Origin: Ligilactobacillus ubinensis
Lineage (GTDB): Bacteria > Bacillota > Bacilli > Lactobacillales > Lactobacillaceae
Assembly (NCBI RefSeq): GCF_024160875.1
Contig: NZ_JAIULA010000028.1
Location: forward strand, 1-35,992
Direction: 5' to 3'
Length of the DNA: 35,992 nucleotides
Shown: positions 1 through 8,003 of the stretch, piece after piece
Layout of the letters: the number at the start of each line of letters is the position of its first letter
How positions within the stretch are numbered: the stretch's first letter is position 1
Notes under the pieces: model-generated
Database searches by the model: none
What the model was told of the DNA's origin: nothing
The model's input: only the letters and a program-made list of their open reading frames with translations
Made by a program: the position numbers and the translations under genes

Positions 1-28
1 CTTCATCTTTTTTAGTATAAAACAAAAA

Positions 29-64
29 ATGGTATTGATAGAATATTTTTTCTATCAGTACCAT
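29..64 (-). terminator. Intrinsic terminator-like hairpin
   Basis: A 15-bp stem (29-43 with 50-64, one wobble pair) closes a 6-nt loop. The flanking A-run at 24-28 becomes a T-run on the minus strand, so it is oriented to stop minus-strand transcription. It lies beyond a second hairpin that already follows the antiporter gene, so it may serve as a back-up or belong to a convergent unit outside the window. Confidence 0.55.
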
Positions 65-84
65 ATATTATAGAACCTAAAAAT

Positions 85-146
85 AAAATCCGGAAAAATG
101 AGACATCATAGAACACTTTACATATCTCAAAAATTCCGGATTTTTT
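85..146. terminator. Bidirectional terminator downstream of the cation/proton antiporter
   Basis: An 11-bp perfect outer stem (85-95 with 134-144) is continued by an inner 5-bp stem (99-103 with 125-129). A T-run follows on the plus strand and an A-rich stretch precedes the stem, so it can work in both directions. It is the nearest plausible end for the minus-strand antiporter transcript whose stop codon is at 263. Confidence 0.6.
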
Positions 147-262
147 ATATCTCTACATATTAATATCCAAAAATGGCTTGGTACAATTCATTTCATAATT
201 CAGACAATCCCCCCACAAGATTATCTGATTTATAACATTAATATCCTCTAGCTAACTGTCTT

Positions 263-1435
263 TTATCTCAGCTCTTCTTTTGGCTTATCTTTTGAAATTA
301 GTCCTCGTAATAAAAATGGAGCAGCAAATGTTGTCATTATAATTGCCCCAATAACAGCTGAATAACGGTCAGTTGATAATAACTTACTTTGGACACCTAA
401 TTGTGCAATGATTAATGCCATTTCACCACGCGAAACCATCCCTGAACCAATCAATAATGAACTTTCCCAAGAAAAGTCAACTATTTTTGCTCCCAAACCT
501 GCACCTAAAAGTTTGGATAGTATTCCACCAATTGATAAAATAAAAAACAGCCAAAAATCTGTAATAATCCCTGTTAACGTCATATTAAGACCAATGCTAA
601 CAAAAAAGACTGGAATAAAAATAGCATAACCAATTGGTTCAATACTATGATCAATTGCTTTTTTATAATCAGTTTGTCCAATTGCTATTCCTGCAAAAAA
701 AGCACCTATTACTGTACTTAAACCAACTATATCTGCTAAATAAGATAAACCTAAGCAAATCACAAGTGATATTAGCGTTTCAGAAGTTGGTACTAATAAC
801 CTCTCACTAAACTTCATTATTGTTGGAATAACCCAACGACCTAAAATAAATAACAATCCAAAATAGCCTACTTGAAGCAACAAGGAAACAATCATACTTT
901 GATTACTGCTTGTATCTTCGATTTGATTACCTGAAAAACTAATTAAACAACTTAACACAATCACTGCTAAAATATCGTCTACAACAGCAGCCCCTAAAAT
1001 AATTGTTCCTTCCTTACTGTCAAGTTTCTTCATTTCCTGTAAAACAACTACTGAAATTGATACCGATGTTGCCGCAAAGGTAACTCCCAAAAAAAGACTC
1101 TCTAACTGTGAAAATTGAAAATATCTACCAATTAGATATGTAATACCAATTGGAAAAAGCATACCCAAAACTGCTACATATATACTAGGCTTGATATAAC
1201 GCCGTAATAATGATAGATCACTTTCTAGCCCTGCAATAAACATTAAAATCACGACGCCAATTTCAGCAAAAAAATGCACAAAATTAGTTTGCTGAATCCA
1301 ATTAAGTAATGCAGGCCCTAATAAAACACCAACTAATAGTTCTCCTATAACTGCAGGCAAATTAAAGCGACTACTCAAATGTCCCCCAATTGTCGTTGCT
1401 ATCAAAATTAAACACAGTGTACCTATAAATTCCAT
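263..1435 (-). CDS. napA: Cation/proton antiporter, CPA2 family (NapA/KefB-like)
   Basis: The product (390 residues) is a polytopic membrane protein expected to exchange Na+ or K+ for H+ across the cell membrane. The two adjacent acidic residues in the motif VVDDILAVIV, in the middle of the protein, match the ion-binding aspartates of CPA2 exchangers, and the repeated hydrophobic stretches fit about 11-12 membrane segments. The length is like that of Enterococcus hirae NapA, and no C-terminal TrkA-N domain is present as in KefB/C. I chose the ATG at 1435 because AAAGGA lies at the correct distance before it; an upstream in-frame ATG at 1471 would fall inside a terminator-like stem. The gene follows glyA on the same strand, and its leader contains a possible attenuator. 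Ion specificity is inferred only from family likeness. Confidence 0.8.
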   Translation of the reverse strand: MEFIGTLCLILIATTIGGHLSSRFNLPAVIGELLVGVLLGPALLNWIQQTNFVHFFAEIGVVILMFIAGLESDLSLLRRYIKPSIYVAVLGMLFPIGITYLIGRYFQFSQLESLFLGVTFAATSVSISVVVLQEMKKLDSKEGTIILGAAVVDDILAVIVLSCLISFSGNQIEDTSSNQSMIVSLLLQVGYFGLLFILGRWVIPTIMKFSERLLVPTSETLISLVICLGLSYLADIVGLSTVIGAFFAGIAIGQTDYKKAIDHSIEPIGYAIFIPVFFVSIGLNMTLTGIITDFWLFFILSIGGILSKLLGAGLGAKIVDFSWESSLLIGSGMVSRGEMALIIAQLGVQSKLLSTDRYSAVIGAIIMTTFAAPFLLRGLISKDKPKEELR

Positions 1436-1456
1436 CAATCCTATTCCTTTCCAAAT

Positions 1457-1529
1457 AAAAAACGACCTCAAGCATCCTTAGCAACCCAAACTAAGGAAAA
1501 TTCTTGAAAGCCGTAACTTCAACCGTTTT
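1457..1529 (-). promoter_or_regulatory. Attenuator-like leader of the cation/proton antiporter
   Basis: Read on the minus strand, arms 1513-1503 and 1472-1463 form a 10-bp stem with one bulge. It encloses a perfect 7-bp inner hairpin (1497-1491 with 1481-1475) and is followed by six T (1462-1457): a strong intrinsic terminator. It ends about 10 nt before the ribosome binding site, leaving no room for a promoter after it. An earlier arm (1522-1517) is complementary to 1510-1504, the 5' arm of the terminator, so the two folds are mutually exclusive. A possible -10 (GATAAT, 1541-1536) would start the RNA near 1529. It may instead simply be the glyA terminator. Seen: the stems; inferred: the switching. 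Confidence 0.45.
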
Positions 1530-1592
1530 TATTAAATTATCTATAAATTAGCATAGCACAAAACAATTACGACAGCTAATCTAATGCTTATA

Positions 1593-2846
1593 CTACCGTT
1601 GTGCTCCTGGTGCATAGATAGGATGAATATCTGTTAGTTGTTTGACTTCTAGCGCTATTTTAGCTAATTGCTGTGAATCTTCGGGAGCTTCTAATACTGC
1701 TACAATTAACTTAGCGACTTTACGTGCATCTGCTTCATCAAAACCACGACTTGTTATTGCAGCTGTACCAACACGAATCCCACTTGTCTTAAATGGACTG
1801 AGTGTTTCAAATGGAATAGAGTTTTTATTAACTGTTATGTTAACAGAATCGAGTAATTTCTCTGCTTGTTTTCCGTTCAAAGCAAAACCAGAAACATCAA
1901 TCAATAACAAATGATTGTCAGTTCCACCTGAAACTAGTCGTGCTTTATCGTTTTTAGCAAAGACATCTGCCATTGCAGCTGTGTTCTTAATTACTTGTTG
2001 ACTATATTCTTTGAAGCTTGGATCTAAAGCTTCCTTAAATGCAGCCGCTTTGCCAGCGATAACATGTTCTAATGGTCCACCTTGAATACCGGGGAAAATT
2101 GCACTATTAACTTTCTTAGCTAAATCTGCATCATTAGTTAATATCATACCACCACGGGGTCCCCGTAATGTTTTATGGGTTGTCGTTGTCGTAACATCCG
2201 CATACTCAACTGGATTTGGATGTAAGCCCGCAGCTACTAGTCCTGCAATATGGGCCATATCTACCATCAACTTTGCGCCTACTTCATCCGCAATCTCTCT
2301 GAATTTAGCAAAATCAATAATACGTGAATATGCACTTGCACCTGCCACGATTAACTTAGGTTGATGCTTTTTGGCAAGTTCAAGAATTGCATCAAAATCA
2401 AGTCTTTCTGTCTGTTTATCAACACCATAGCCGACAAAGTTATAGGTTTTTCCGCTAAAGTTTACCGGTGAACCATGTGTTAAATGACCGCCTGCCGCCA
2501 AATCCATTCCTAACACCGTATCGCCTGGATTTATTAAAGCTAAATAAGCCGCCGCATTAGCTTGTGAGCCTGAGTGTGGCTGAACATTAACAAATTTTGC
2601 TCCAAAAAGTTTCTTAGCACGTTCAATCGCCAAATCCTCAACTACATCTATGTATTCACAACCACCATAATAACGTTTTTTAGGATAACCTTCAGCATAT
2701 TTATTTGTAAGCACACTTCCTTGTGCTGCCAATACTGCTTTAGAGACAATATTTTCAGAAGCAATTAATTCTAGATTGCCTTGCTGCCGTTTTTCTTCAT
2801 TTGCAATTGCTTGCCATAGTTCAGGATCAAATTCTTTAAAATCCAT
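1593..2846 (-). CDS. glyA: Serine hydroxymethyltransferase
   Basis: This cytosolic PLP enzyme interconverts serine plus tetrahydrofolate with glycine plus 5,10-methylene-tetrahydrofolate and feeds one-carbon units to purine, thymidylate and methionine synthesis. The 417-residue product has the normal family length. The PLP lysine is K225 in the diagnostic motif [14 protein letters not shown], and the substrate/PLP segments ENIVS, HSGSQAN and DMAHIAG are intact. The start at 2846 is chosen because GGAGGG (2859-2854) sits 7 nt before it; an in-frame ATG at 2861 overlaps that ribosome binding site and is unlikely. No folate or purine regulatory element was recognised upstream. Confidence 0.97.
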   Translation of the reverse strand: MDFKEFDPELWQAIANEEKRQQGNLELIASENIVSKAVLAAQGSVLTNKYAEGYPKKRYYGGCEYIDVVEDLAIERAKKLFGAKFVNVQPHSGSQANAAAYLALINPGDTVLGMDLAAGGHLTHGSPVNFSGKTYNFVGYGVDKQTERLDFDAILELAKKHQPKLIVAGASAYSRIIDFAKFREIADEVGAKLMVDMAHIAGLVAAGLHPNPVEYADVTTTTTHKTLRGPRGGMILTNDADLAKKVNSAIFPGIQGGPLEHVIAGKAAAFKEALDPSFKEYSQQVIKNTAAMADVFAKNDKARLVSGGTDNHLLLIDVSGFALNGKQAEKLLDSVNITVNKNSIPFETLSPFKTSGIRVGTAAITSRGFDEADARKVAKLIVAVLEAPEDSQQLAKIALEVKQLTDIHPIYAPGAQR

Positions 2847-2872
2847 TATCCATCCCTCCATTCTTGATTGTT

Positions 2873-2880
2873 ATTGTACC
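2873..2880 (-). promoter_or_regulatory. Possible extended -10 promoter of glyA
   Basis: On the minus strand the sequence TGGTACAAT forms an extended -10 element about 15 nt before the glyA ribosome binding site, giving a short leader. No good -35 box was found at the usual spacing, so the call rests on the extended -10 only. Confidence 0.35.
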
Positions 2881-3265
2881 ACAGACATCATGGATAAAGC
2901 TTCAAAAATGCAACTTGGCTACTAACATTTACAACATAAAAACATTAGTCAACGCTTAGCTAGTATTCTTTTATATCAAGTAAAAATCACATTTGCTACT
3001 GCTAAAAACTATCCCATAAAAATAACAGCCGCTAAGAATTAGTATACTAATCTTTAGCGACTGCTTTATTTTATAATCTACCTATAACTTTAGAAAATTA
3101 GTCTTTTGAATATTAGCTCTTAACAAAGTTTAGGACAAATGCCCCAGGTTCTCTTTATCTCTGATTATTTAGTATCAAGCTATACTAGTTTGTCCTGATA
3201 ATCTAAATTTTCGATCTGGTTTACAAATTAGTTCCCTCTAGCTAATTTTCCTTTATTTCACACTC
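2881..3265. other. Intergenic stretch between glyA and the VOC gene
   Basis: No reading frame with a ribosome binding site was seen here on either strand. The stretch holds the terminator at 3020-3063 and a long-range inverted repeat: AGGACAAA at 3132-3139 and its complement at 3189-3196, separated by 49 nt. The inverted repeat has no evident role. Confidence 0.5.
3020..3063 (-). terminator. Terminator of the VOC dioxygenase-like gene
   Basis: The arms 3026-3044 and 3045-3063 form a long stem with almost no loop. The non-Watson-Crick positions become mostly G-U pairs only when read on the minus strand, and a T-rich tail follows on that strand. It lies about 200 nt beyond the VOC gene stop and is the best candidate for its end. 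Confidence 0.6.
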
Positions 3266-4144
3266 TTAAAAATCTTCAATTTGAATTTGAATCTTAATTC
3301 CATTAGGGTCCATTATCCACAAATTATTCTCACTATCTTTTTGATATTCATAGGCAATTTCTTTAAGATGATCTTCAATTCTATCCAATTCTTTGTTATT
3401 TTCAATAAAGAATGTATAGTACTCTAGCCCTAAATCATTCTCCTCCATTGCTGGAATATTGCGCCCCGTCCAAATGTTTGAACCAATATGATGATGATAA
3501 CCACCTGTCGCAAAGAACTTAGCCTGATGGCCAAAATCTGTTTTCAATGATAAACCTAATACATCTGTATAGAAATCTTGCGTTTTATTTAAATCAGCAA
3601 CTTTCAAATGAACGTGTCCAACTTTTGTTTCTGTTGGAAATCCCTGCCAATTGTTGTCTGCCGCTTCAGCTACACCTTGTGCATCCATTTCTACAGTAAT
3701 TCCGGGAATCTCACCATCAGCTCTGATGTCCCATAGTTCACGTGGTTTATCGCGATAAACTTCAATTCCGTTTCCTTCAGGATCTGTTAAATATATGGCT
3801 TCACTGTAGCCATGATCACTTGCACCAATAATTGGAGCTTTTTGCGTTACATACTTAATTAACGCATTCCCTAAATCTTTACGCGTTGGTAATAAAAAGG
3901 CTACATGATATAACCCTGTTTTCTTAACTGAAAATCCTGGGTTATCAACTTTTCTTAGGATTAGTAATGGTGTTTTATCATCTTTTGCACCCAGAACACT
4001 TTTATCTACTGTTTGGGATAGGACATGTAATCCTATCATATTACTATAAAAATCCGTTTGTGCTTCAAGATTAGCTACTTTAAGTGCAACTGTCCCTGTA
4101 TGTGTTTTTTCTGATAATTGAAATTGTGGAATAATAGCTACCAT
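3266..4144 (-). CDS. VOC-superfamily protein, catechol-2,3-dioxygenase-like (CatE type)
   Basis: The 292-residue protein has two tandem glyoxalase/VOC modules, roughly residues 13-130 and 174-290, the arrangement of B. subtilis CatE. CatE opens catechol rings with a metal ion and so detoxifies catechols and quinones. Likely metal-ligand regions are GHVHLKV (H177/H179) and YHHHIG (217-219). The usual glutamate on the last strand of the C-terminal module is not obvious (the segment reads GIKIQI), whereas the N-terminal module retains NGIEVY. Ring-cleaving activity is therefore uncertain. AGGAGG lies 8 nt before the ATG. The promoter carries a perfect palindrome between its -35 and -10 boxes, which suggests repressor control of the kind known for quinone-responsive catDE. 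Confidence 0.75.
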   Translation of the reverse strand: MVAIIPQFQLSEKTHTGTVALKVANLEAQTDFYSNMIGLHVLSQTVDKSVLGAKDDKTPLLILRKVDNPGFSVKKTGLYHVAFLLPTRKDLGNALIKYVTQKAPIIGASDHGYSEAIYLTDPEGNGIEVYRDKPRELWDIRADGEIPGITVEMDAQGVAEAADNNWQGFPTETKVGHVHLKVADLNKTQDFYTDVLGLSLKTDFGHQAKFFATGGYHHHIGSNIWTGRNIPAMEENDLGLEYYTFFIENNKELDRIEDHLKEIAYEYQKDSENNLWIMDPNGIKIQIQIEDF

Positions 4145-4208
4145 TTTCTTATCCTCCTAAAAATTAAGTTATTTTTCTTTTTAAACCATATTGCTTTCCT
4201 CTCTTTCT

Positions 4209-4236
4209 ATTATACATACTTACTAAAAGTAAGCAA
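4209..4236 (-). promoter_or_regulatory. Promoter with palindromic operator for the CatE-like gene
   Basis: On the minus strand TTGCTT (4236-4231) and TATAAT (4214-4209) are 16 nt apart. A perfect palindrome CTTACT-AAA-AGTAAG occupies 4219-4233, inside the spacer and touching the -35, so a bound repressor would block RNA polymerase. I recall TTACT/AGTAA half-sites as typical of HxlR/DUF24-family repressors such as YodB and CatR, which control catDE in B. subtilis. That link is inference; no such regulator gene lies in the window. Confidence 0.55.
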
Positions 4237-4297
4237 CATTTATTTTAATTTTTTTACTAACTTTTTCTTCATAGGATCTATCAATTATCCTGATCAC

Positions 4298-4753
4298 TTA
4301 CAATTCCAATCTCATATAAACAACGTCTTCCATTGGATTTGAATAATATGGCTCACATTCATTGAAACCATGCTTTTTGTAAAGATGAATGGCTGCTTGA
4401 AATGGGGTTATAGTATCAAGAAACATGGTCTGATATCCAGCATTTTGGGCTTTTGAAATAATGGCACTGACTAGTTTTTCACCAACATGTTGCTGTCGTT
4501 TGTTGGGTATAACATAAAATCGTTTCATTTCACAACGTAAACTGTCTAATTTATGATACGCTACCATGCCGATAACATCTCTATCTTCAACCGCTACCAA
4601 AATTTCACCATATGGCGGTAAATACTTCATTTCAAGATTATTAATCTCATCTTCGATTTTTTGGAAAGATAAATCTCGTCCTAATCTAGTAACATACTCC
4701 TCTATTAATTTACGAACTTCAGTTAAGTATTTATCACCATTCTTAATTTGCAT
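4298..4753 (-). CDS. GNAT-family N-acetyltransferase
   Basis: The 151-residue protein fits a single GNAT domain, which moves an acetyl group from acetyl-CoA to an amine. The acetyl-CoA loop is visible as NKRQQHVGEKLVSAII (about residues 83-98), a variant of the Q/R-x-x-G-x-G/A motif. It is preceded by strand residues MKRFYVIP and followed by a LDT-F-AI-LYKKHGF segment typical of the family C-terminus. The substrate cannot be told. It lies 17 nt downstream of the HAD phosphatase gene on the same strand and is probably co-transcribed with it. Confidence 0.8.
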   Translation of the reverse strand: MQIKNGDKYLTEVRKLIEEYVTRLGRDLSFQKIEDEINNLEMKYLPPYGEILVAVEDRDVIGMVAYHKLDSLRCEMKRFYVIPNKRQQHVGEKLVSAIISKAQNAGYQTMFLDTITPFQAAIHLYKKHGFNECEPYYSNPMEDVVYMRLEL

Positions 4754-4770
4754 AAAATATCCTGCCTCTT

Positions 4771-5451
4771 TTATAAAACTATTTTTAAAATATCAGCATA
4801 GTTATCTACTGTATAATCAGGAGAATAGCTGAAGTTATTTGCATTATGTTTAGGATTAAACCAAATACTTTTAATTCCAGTATTAGCTGCTCCTAAAATA
4901 TCTGACTGCAATCGATCCCCAACCATAATTGTATTTTTCGCTGTAATATCGTCACTCGCATTCAAGATAGCATTAAAAAAACGAGTGTCTGGCTTAGAAA
5001 AACCAATATCTTCTGAGATAAAGAATCGATTAAAATAATGAATTAAGCCTGAACCTTCTAGGCGTTGCATCTGGGTTTGCTTTACTCCATTACTCCCCAC
5101 TATTAATTGCACTCCACTTGCTTTAAGCTTATCTAACAGTTGCTCAGCTCCTGCCAAAGTATAGAAATTTCGATTAATCATCATTCGATACTTTTTTTCT
5201 AACTCCTGCCCGTTAGCTGTTATTCCTAATCTCGCCAAAGTTTTTGAAAAGCGCGTATCTAATAGTGGTTGCCTATCCGCACCCGCTTCTATGTTTTCCC
5301 AAACATTTTGATTTATTTTTAAATACGTCTTAAATCCTAAATCAATGTCCGTTACACCATTTTCTTTTAATATCGCCTTGACACCTTCAACCTCACCTCT
5401 ATCAAAATCTAATAGCGTGTCATCTAAATCAAAAATAACATTTTTTACCAC
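4771..5451 (-). CDS. HAD-superfamily nucleotidase, YjjG/YfnB-like
   Basis: The 226-residue protein is a cytosolic HAD hydrolase. Motif I is FDLDDTLLDF with the nucleophile D8 and acid/base D10, motif II lies near IVGSNG, motif III is the lysine of GFSKPD, and motif IV is MVGDRLQSD. The family-specific segments EDIGFSKPD and GDRLQSDILGA match YjjG-type house-cleaning 5'-nucleotidases, which dephosphorylate non-canonical pyrimidine nucleotides. The start is a GTG at 5451, supported by GGAGGT (5464-5459) 7 nt upstream. The GNAT gene follows directly. The exact substrate is inferred from the family. Confidence 0.82.
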   Translation of the reverse strand: MVKNVIFDLDDTLLDFDRGEVEGVKAILKENGVTDIDLGFKTYLKINQNVWENIEAGADRQPLLDTRFSKTLARLGITANGQELEKKYRMMINRNFYTLAGAEQLLDKLKASGVQLIVGSNGVKQTQMQRLEGSGLIHYFNRFFISEDIGFSKPDTRFFNAILNASDDITAKNTIMVGDRLQSDILGAANTGIKSIWFNPKHNANNFSYSPDYTVDNYADILKIVL

Positions 5452-5527
5452 CTGTGTTACCTCCGCAATTTAATAATTGTGTTTTCTGTTATGAAATTAT
5501 GCTTCACATTTCTATTTTCTATCTTCT

Positions 5528-6478
5528 CTACGGTACCAATAAAACTTTACCTATACTTCTGCCTGACTCAAGATACTCATAAGCATCTTTTCCCTCAGCC
5601 AAAGAAAAAAGTGTAGGTTCACTAATTTTAATTTGATTCATTTCAAAATATTTAAACAAACGCCTACTCCTTTTTTCCCGTTCAGTAGCACTATCTAAAT
5701 AATCCCATAAATCACCTGTTAAAATACTCTTTGAGCTTTCTAACAAATCTAAAGGATTAATCAACTCAGGATTTCCTCCTGCCATTCCGTAAAAAACAAC
5801 TTTTCCCTTATTAACTGTCAGTTCAAGACTCTGTTTTAACGTACTGCCAACGCCATCATAAACCGTATCAAAACTGGCTTTATTGGTCGTTTGCCAAGCA
5901 GACTTTCGTAGAAAAACTTTTTTTGCTCCTTGTTTGAGTGCTAGTTGTTGTTTCTCTTTTGTCGATGTGGTTCCATAAACATTGATACCATCTGCTGTTA
6001 ACATCTGCGCCAAAATCTGTCCGACCCCACCGCTAATTCCATGAATAAAAATATTTGCATCTTTTTGATTATTACCTAAATCATGCGCCAAAAAGTCAGC
6101 TGTTAGCCCTTGTAAACCAATAGCTGCAACCATCTTAGGATCAAGTATTGCTGGAACTTTAATTGCATTTTGCTCTGGAACGCAAACATATTGTGCTTCA
6201 GCCAAAGGAACATCCACAAATAAAACTTGCTCATCTAATCTAAAGTTTCTAACATTTTCACCAACTTGAACAACGCGACCTAAGCCCTCATAGCCATTGA
6301 TATATGGCATATGATTTTCAATGTGATATGTTCCTCGTCTTCGATAGATATCTGCAAAATTTAAGCCTATATATTTTGTTTCTACTAATATTTGATTCTT
6401 TGTTATTTTAGGTAAAGCCACTTCACCATATTGTAAAACGGAATTATCCCCAAAAGTATTGAAGTATAAAGCTTTCAA
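5528..6478 (-). CDS. Zinc-independent quinone oxidoreductase (MDR family)
   Basis: The 316-residue protein belongs to the NADPH:quinone reductase branch of the medium-chain dehydrogenases. The N-terminal GroES-like domain carries KYIGLNFADIYRRRG, a hallmark of the QOR branch that lacks catalytic zinc ligands. The Rossmann part begins with IHGISGGVGQILAQML, which holds the dinucleotide-binding glycines. It should reduce quinones or enones with NADPH in the cytosol. Translation appears to start at a TTG (6478), preceded by GGAGA at good distance. A strong terminator separates it from pepC upstream, so it has its own promoter, which I could not place. Confidence 0.82.
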   Translation of the reverse strand: MKALYFNTFGDNSVLQYGEVALPKITKNQILVETKYIGLNFADIYRRRGTYHIENHMPYINGYEGLGRVVQVGENVRNFRLDEQVLFVDVPLAEAQYVCVPEQNAIKVPAILDPKMVAAIGLQGLTADFLAHDLGNNQKDANIFIHGISGGVGQILAQMLTADGINVYGTTSTKEKQQLALKQGAKKVFLRKSAWQTTNKASFDTVYDGVGSTLKQSLELTVNKGKVVFYGMAGGNPELINPLDLLESSKSILTGDLWDYLDSATEREKRSRRLFKYFEMNQIKISEPTLFSLAEGKDAYEYLESGRSIGKVLLVP

Positions 6479-6545
6479 ATTTTTATCTCCTATCTGCTAA
6501 CACTTATTCATATCAATGCTATTTCGCATAAGCACTTGCATTATA

Positions 6546-6580
6546 CTAAAAAAGCAGGTACTTTGTCGCTTAACCTGCTT
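6546..6580 (-). terminator. Terminator of pepC
   Basis: The arms 6552-6559 and 6573-6580 form an 8-bp perfect stem followed on the minus strand by a T-run. It begins 8 nt after the pepC stop. A T-rich stretch also follows on the plus strand, but no plus-strand gene ends here. Confidence 0.8.
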
Positions 6581-6588
6581 TGTTTTTG

Positions 6589-7905
6589 CTATGCTAATGA
6601 ATCCCATGGTTTTAAATCTTGTATTTCAAGGTTGAGTAGCTCTTTTTGTTGGTCTGTTAAGTACTTCTTATTGATAATTACTTCATACATGTATTCATCG
6701 AACCATTTATCACTCATAATAAAGTAACCTTCATCACCAACTTTACTACTCCATGAATTTTCAACCTTCCACTTAGTTGTTTTCTCATCTACAATGTCCA
6801 CTCCTGTAAATGTCATCGCATGAGAAACCTCTCCTTGACGAGTTGCTAAGCGTGTTGCTTTATCCAACTCCAAATCAATCCCGAATAATTCACTTTTTTT
6901 AAAGTATTCCGGCGCAAGGATTCCCTTTTCTCTTTGCATATCTTGTAGGACATCACAGCCAAACCAGACTGCTTCTCCATCTTTTAATTGTGCTACTGCA
7001 GCATCTTTTAATTCCTGCGTTGTTACATTCAAAAACTCAATATGTTTAGCATCATAAATGTAGTCCTGCGCTTCTAATCCATATCTTTTGCCTACTTCGT
7101 GGTCAGGTGCATCTGTTAAACAAACATAGTCCTCAAAATCACGTGCAACATATTTTTCAAAAAAAGCATTCGGTGTCAAATTTTGATCTAAATGATATGC
7201 TTTATCCTTGTCACGATATTCAAAATCAAAGCTCACTGGTGGCTGTCCAAAAGCATAGACTAGCATCTTATAAACCTCAGACATTTTCTTGAGTTTAAAT
7301 ACACGCAATTCCAACTCTTGCGTCCCATTTTTAGCGAGTTTACGTATTTGTGCGGCATCTTTTTTCAACTTTAAGTTCAACACTTCATTAAATTCACTTG
7401 TTTGATTGCTCGAAAATGTTTCTGGCATCACATATTGAGGAACTAAACCATACTTTTGAATTAAAGCAGCTGCATTAGCCCATTGTCCACCATCGTAGTC
7501 GCCCCACTTTAAAAAAGTTAAATATTCGCGTTCATCATCTGGTTTATTGCGTAACTCAATTATCTTTTCATAGAATTTATTAGCCTTTTCCAAACGATCA
7601 TAAAATGAATTGTAATTTTGTGAAAACTGAAAATCTTCAACATTATATTTCTGTTCAAAATCATGCCGTAAAGTATTTAGTGTTGCAAACAACCAACAGC
7701 GACCACTCTTCTTTTGATTTGTCACCTTACCTGTTGATAATTCTTCTGAAAATGTTCTACCTAAATTAGCCAGTACCGCATTATCTTGGCTCGGGCTTAC
7801 TACACCATGCTGTTGAACTGTACGAGCTATCACATTTGTTCCTTGCATTTTAGAAAAATCAGCCGCAAATTTCTGCAAATCTTTTTTATCTAAGTCATAC
7901 ATCAT
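6589..7905 (-). CDS. pepC: Aminopeptidase C (bleomycin hydrolase family, C1B)
   Basis: This 438-residue cytosolic cysteine aminopeptidase removes N-terminal residues from peptides imported by lactic acid bacteria and normally assembles as a hexamer. The catalytic triad is complete: C70 in SGRCWLFATLN, H362 in VSHAMTFTG and N383 in VENSWSS. The C-terminus, ending near LKPWDSLA, matches the conserved tail that reaches into the active site in this family. Two consecutive ATG codons (7905 and 7902) follow a GGGGG ribosome binding site, and either may be used. It is flanked by terminators on both sides and looks monocistronic. Confidence 0.96.
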   Translation of the reverse strand: MMYDLDKKDLQKFAADFSKMQGTNVIARTVQQHGVVSPSQDNAVLANLGRTFSEELSTGKVTNQKKSGRCWLFATLNTLRHDFEQKYNVEDFQFSQNYNSFYDRLEKANKFYEKIIELRNKPDDEREYLTFLKWGDYDGGQWANAAALIQKYGLVPQYVMPETFSSNQTSEFNEVLNLKLKKDAAQIRKLAKNGTQELELRVFKLKKMSEVYKMLVYAFGQPPVSFDFEYRDKDKAYHLDQNLTPNAFFEKYVARDFEDYVCLTDAPDHEVGKRYGLEAQDYIYDAKHIEFLNVTTQELKDAAVAQLKDGEAVWFGCDVLQDMQREKGILAPEYFKKSELFGIDLELDKATRLATRQGEVSHAMTFTGVDIVDEKTTKWKVENSWSSKVGDEGYFIMSDKWFDEYMYEVIINKKYLTDQQKELLNLEIQDLKPWDSLA

Positions 7906-7954
7906 CTAAAATTACCCCCAAGTTAGTTATTTTGTTGTTATTAGTTATATCGAG

Positions 7955-7988
7955 ATAATAAACCCGCCATGAAAAGGACTCATGACGG
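7955..7988 (-). terminator. Probable terminator of prs
   Basis: A 9-bp stem (7964-7972 with 7980-7988, one wobble) is followed on the minus strand by a short T-rich tail. It starts about 15 nt after the prs stop. The tail is weak for an intrinsic terminator. Confidence 0.55.
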
Positions 7989-8003
7989 ATCTAAAGGATT
8001 TGA

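Noticed and set aside
2862-2960. Possible folate or purine control element before glyA
   Set aside because: No THF riboswitch core or PurR box could be matched, and the leader appears to be only about 20 nt.
3132-3196. Long-range inverted repeat AGGACAAA / TTTGTCCT
   Set aside because: Eight-base arms with a 49-nt gap in A+T-rich DNA are weak evidence; no promoter or T-run links it to a transcript.
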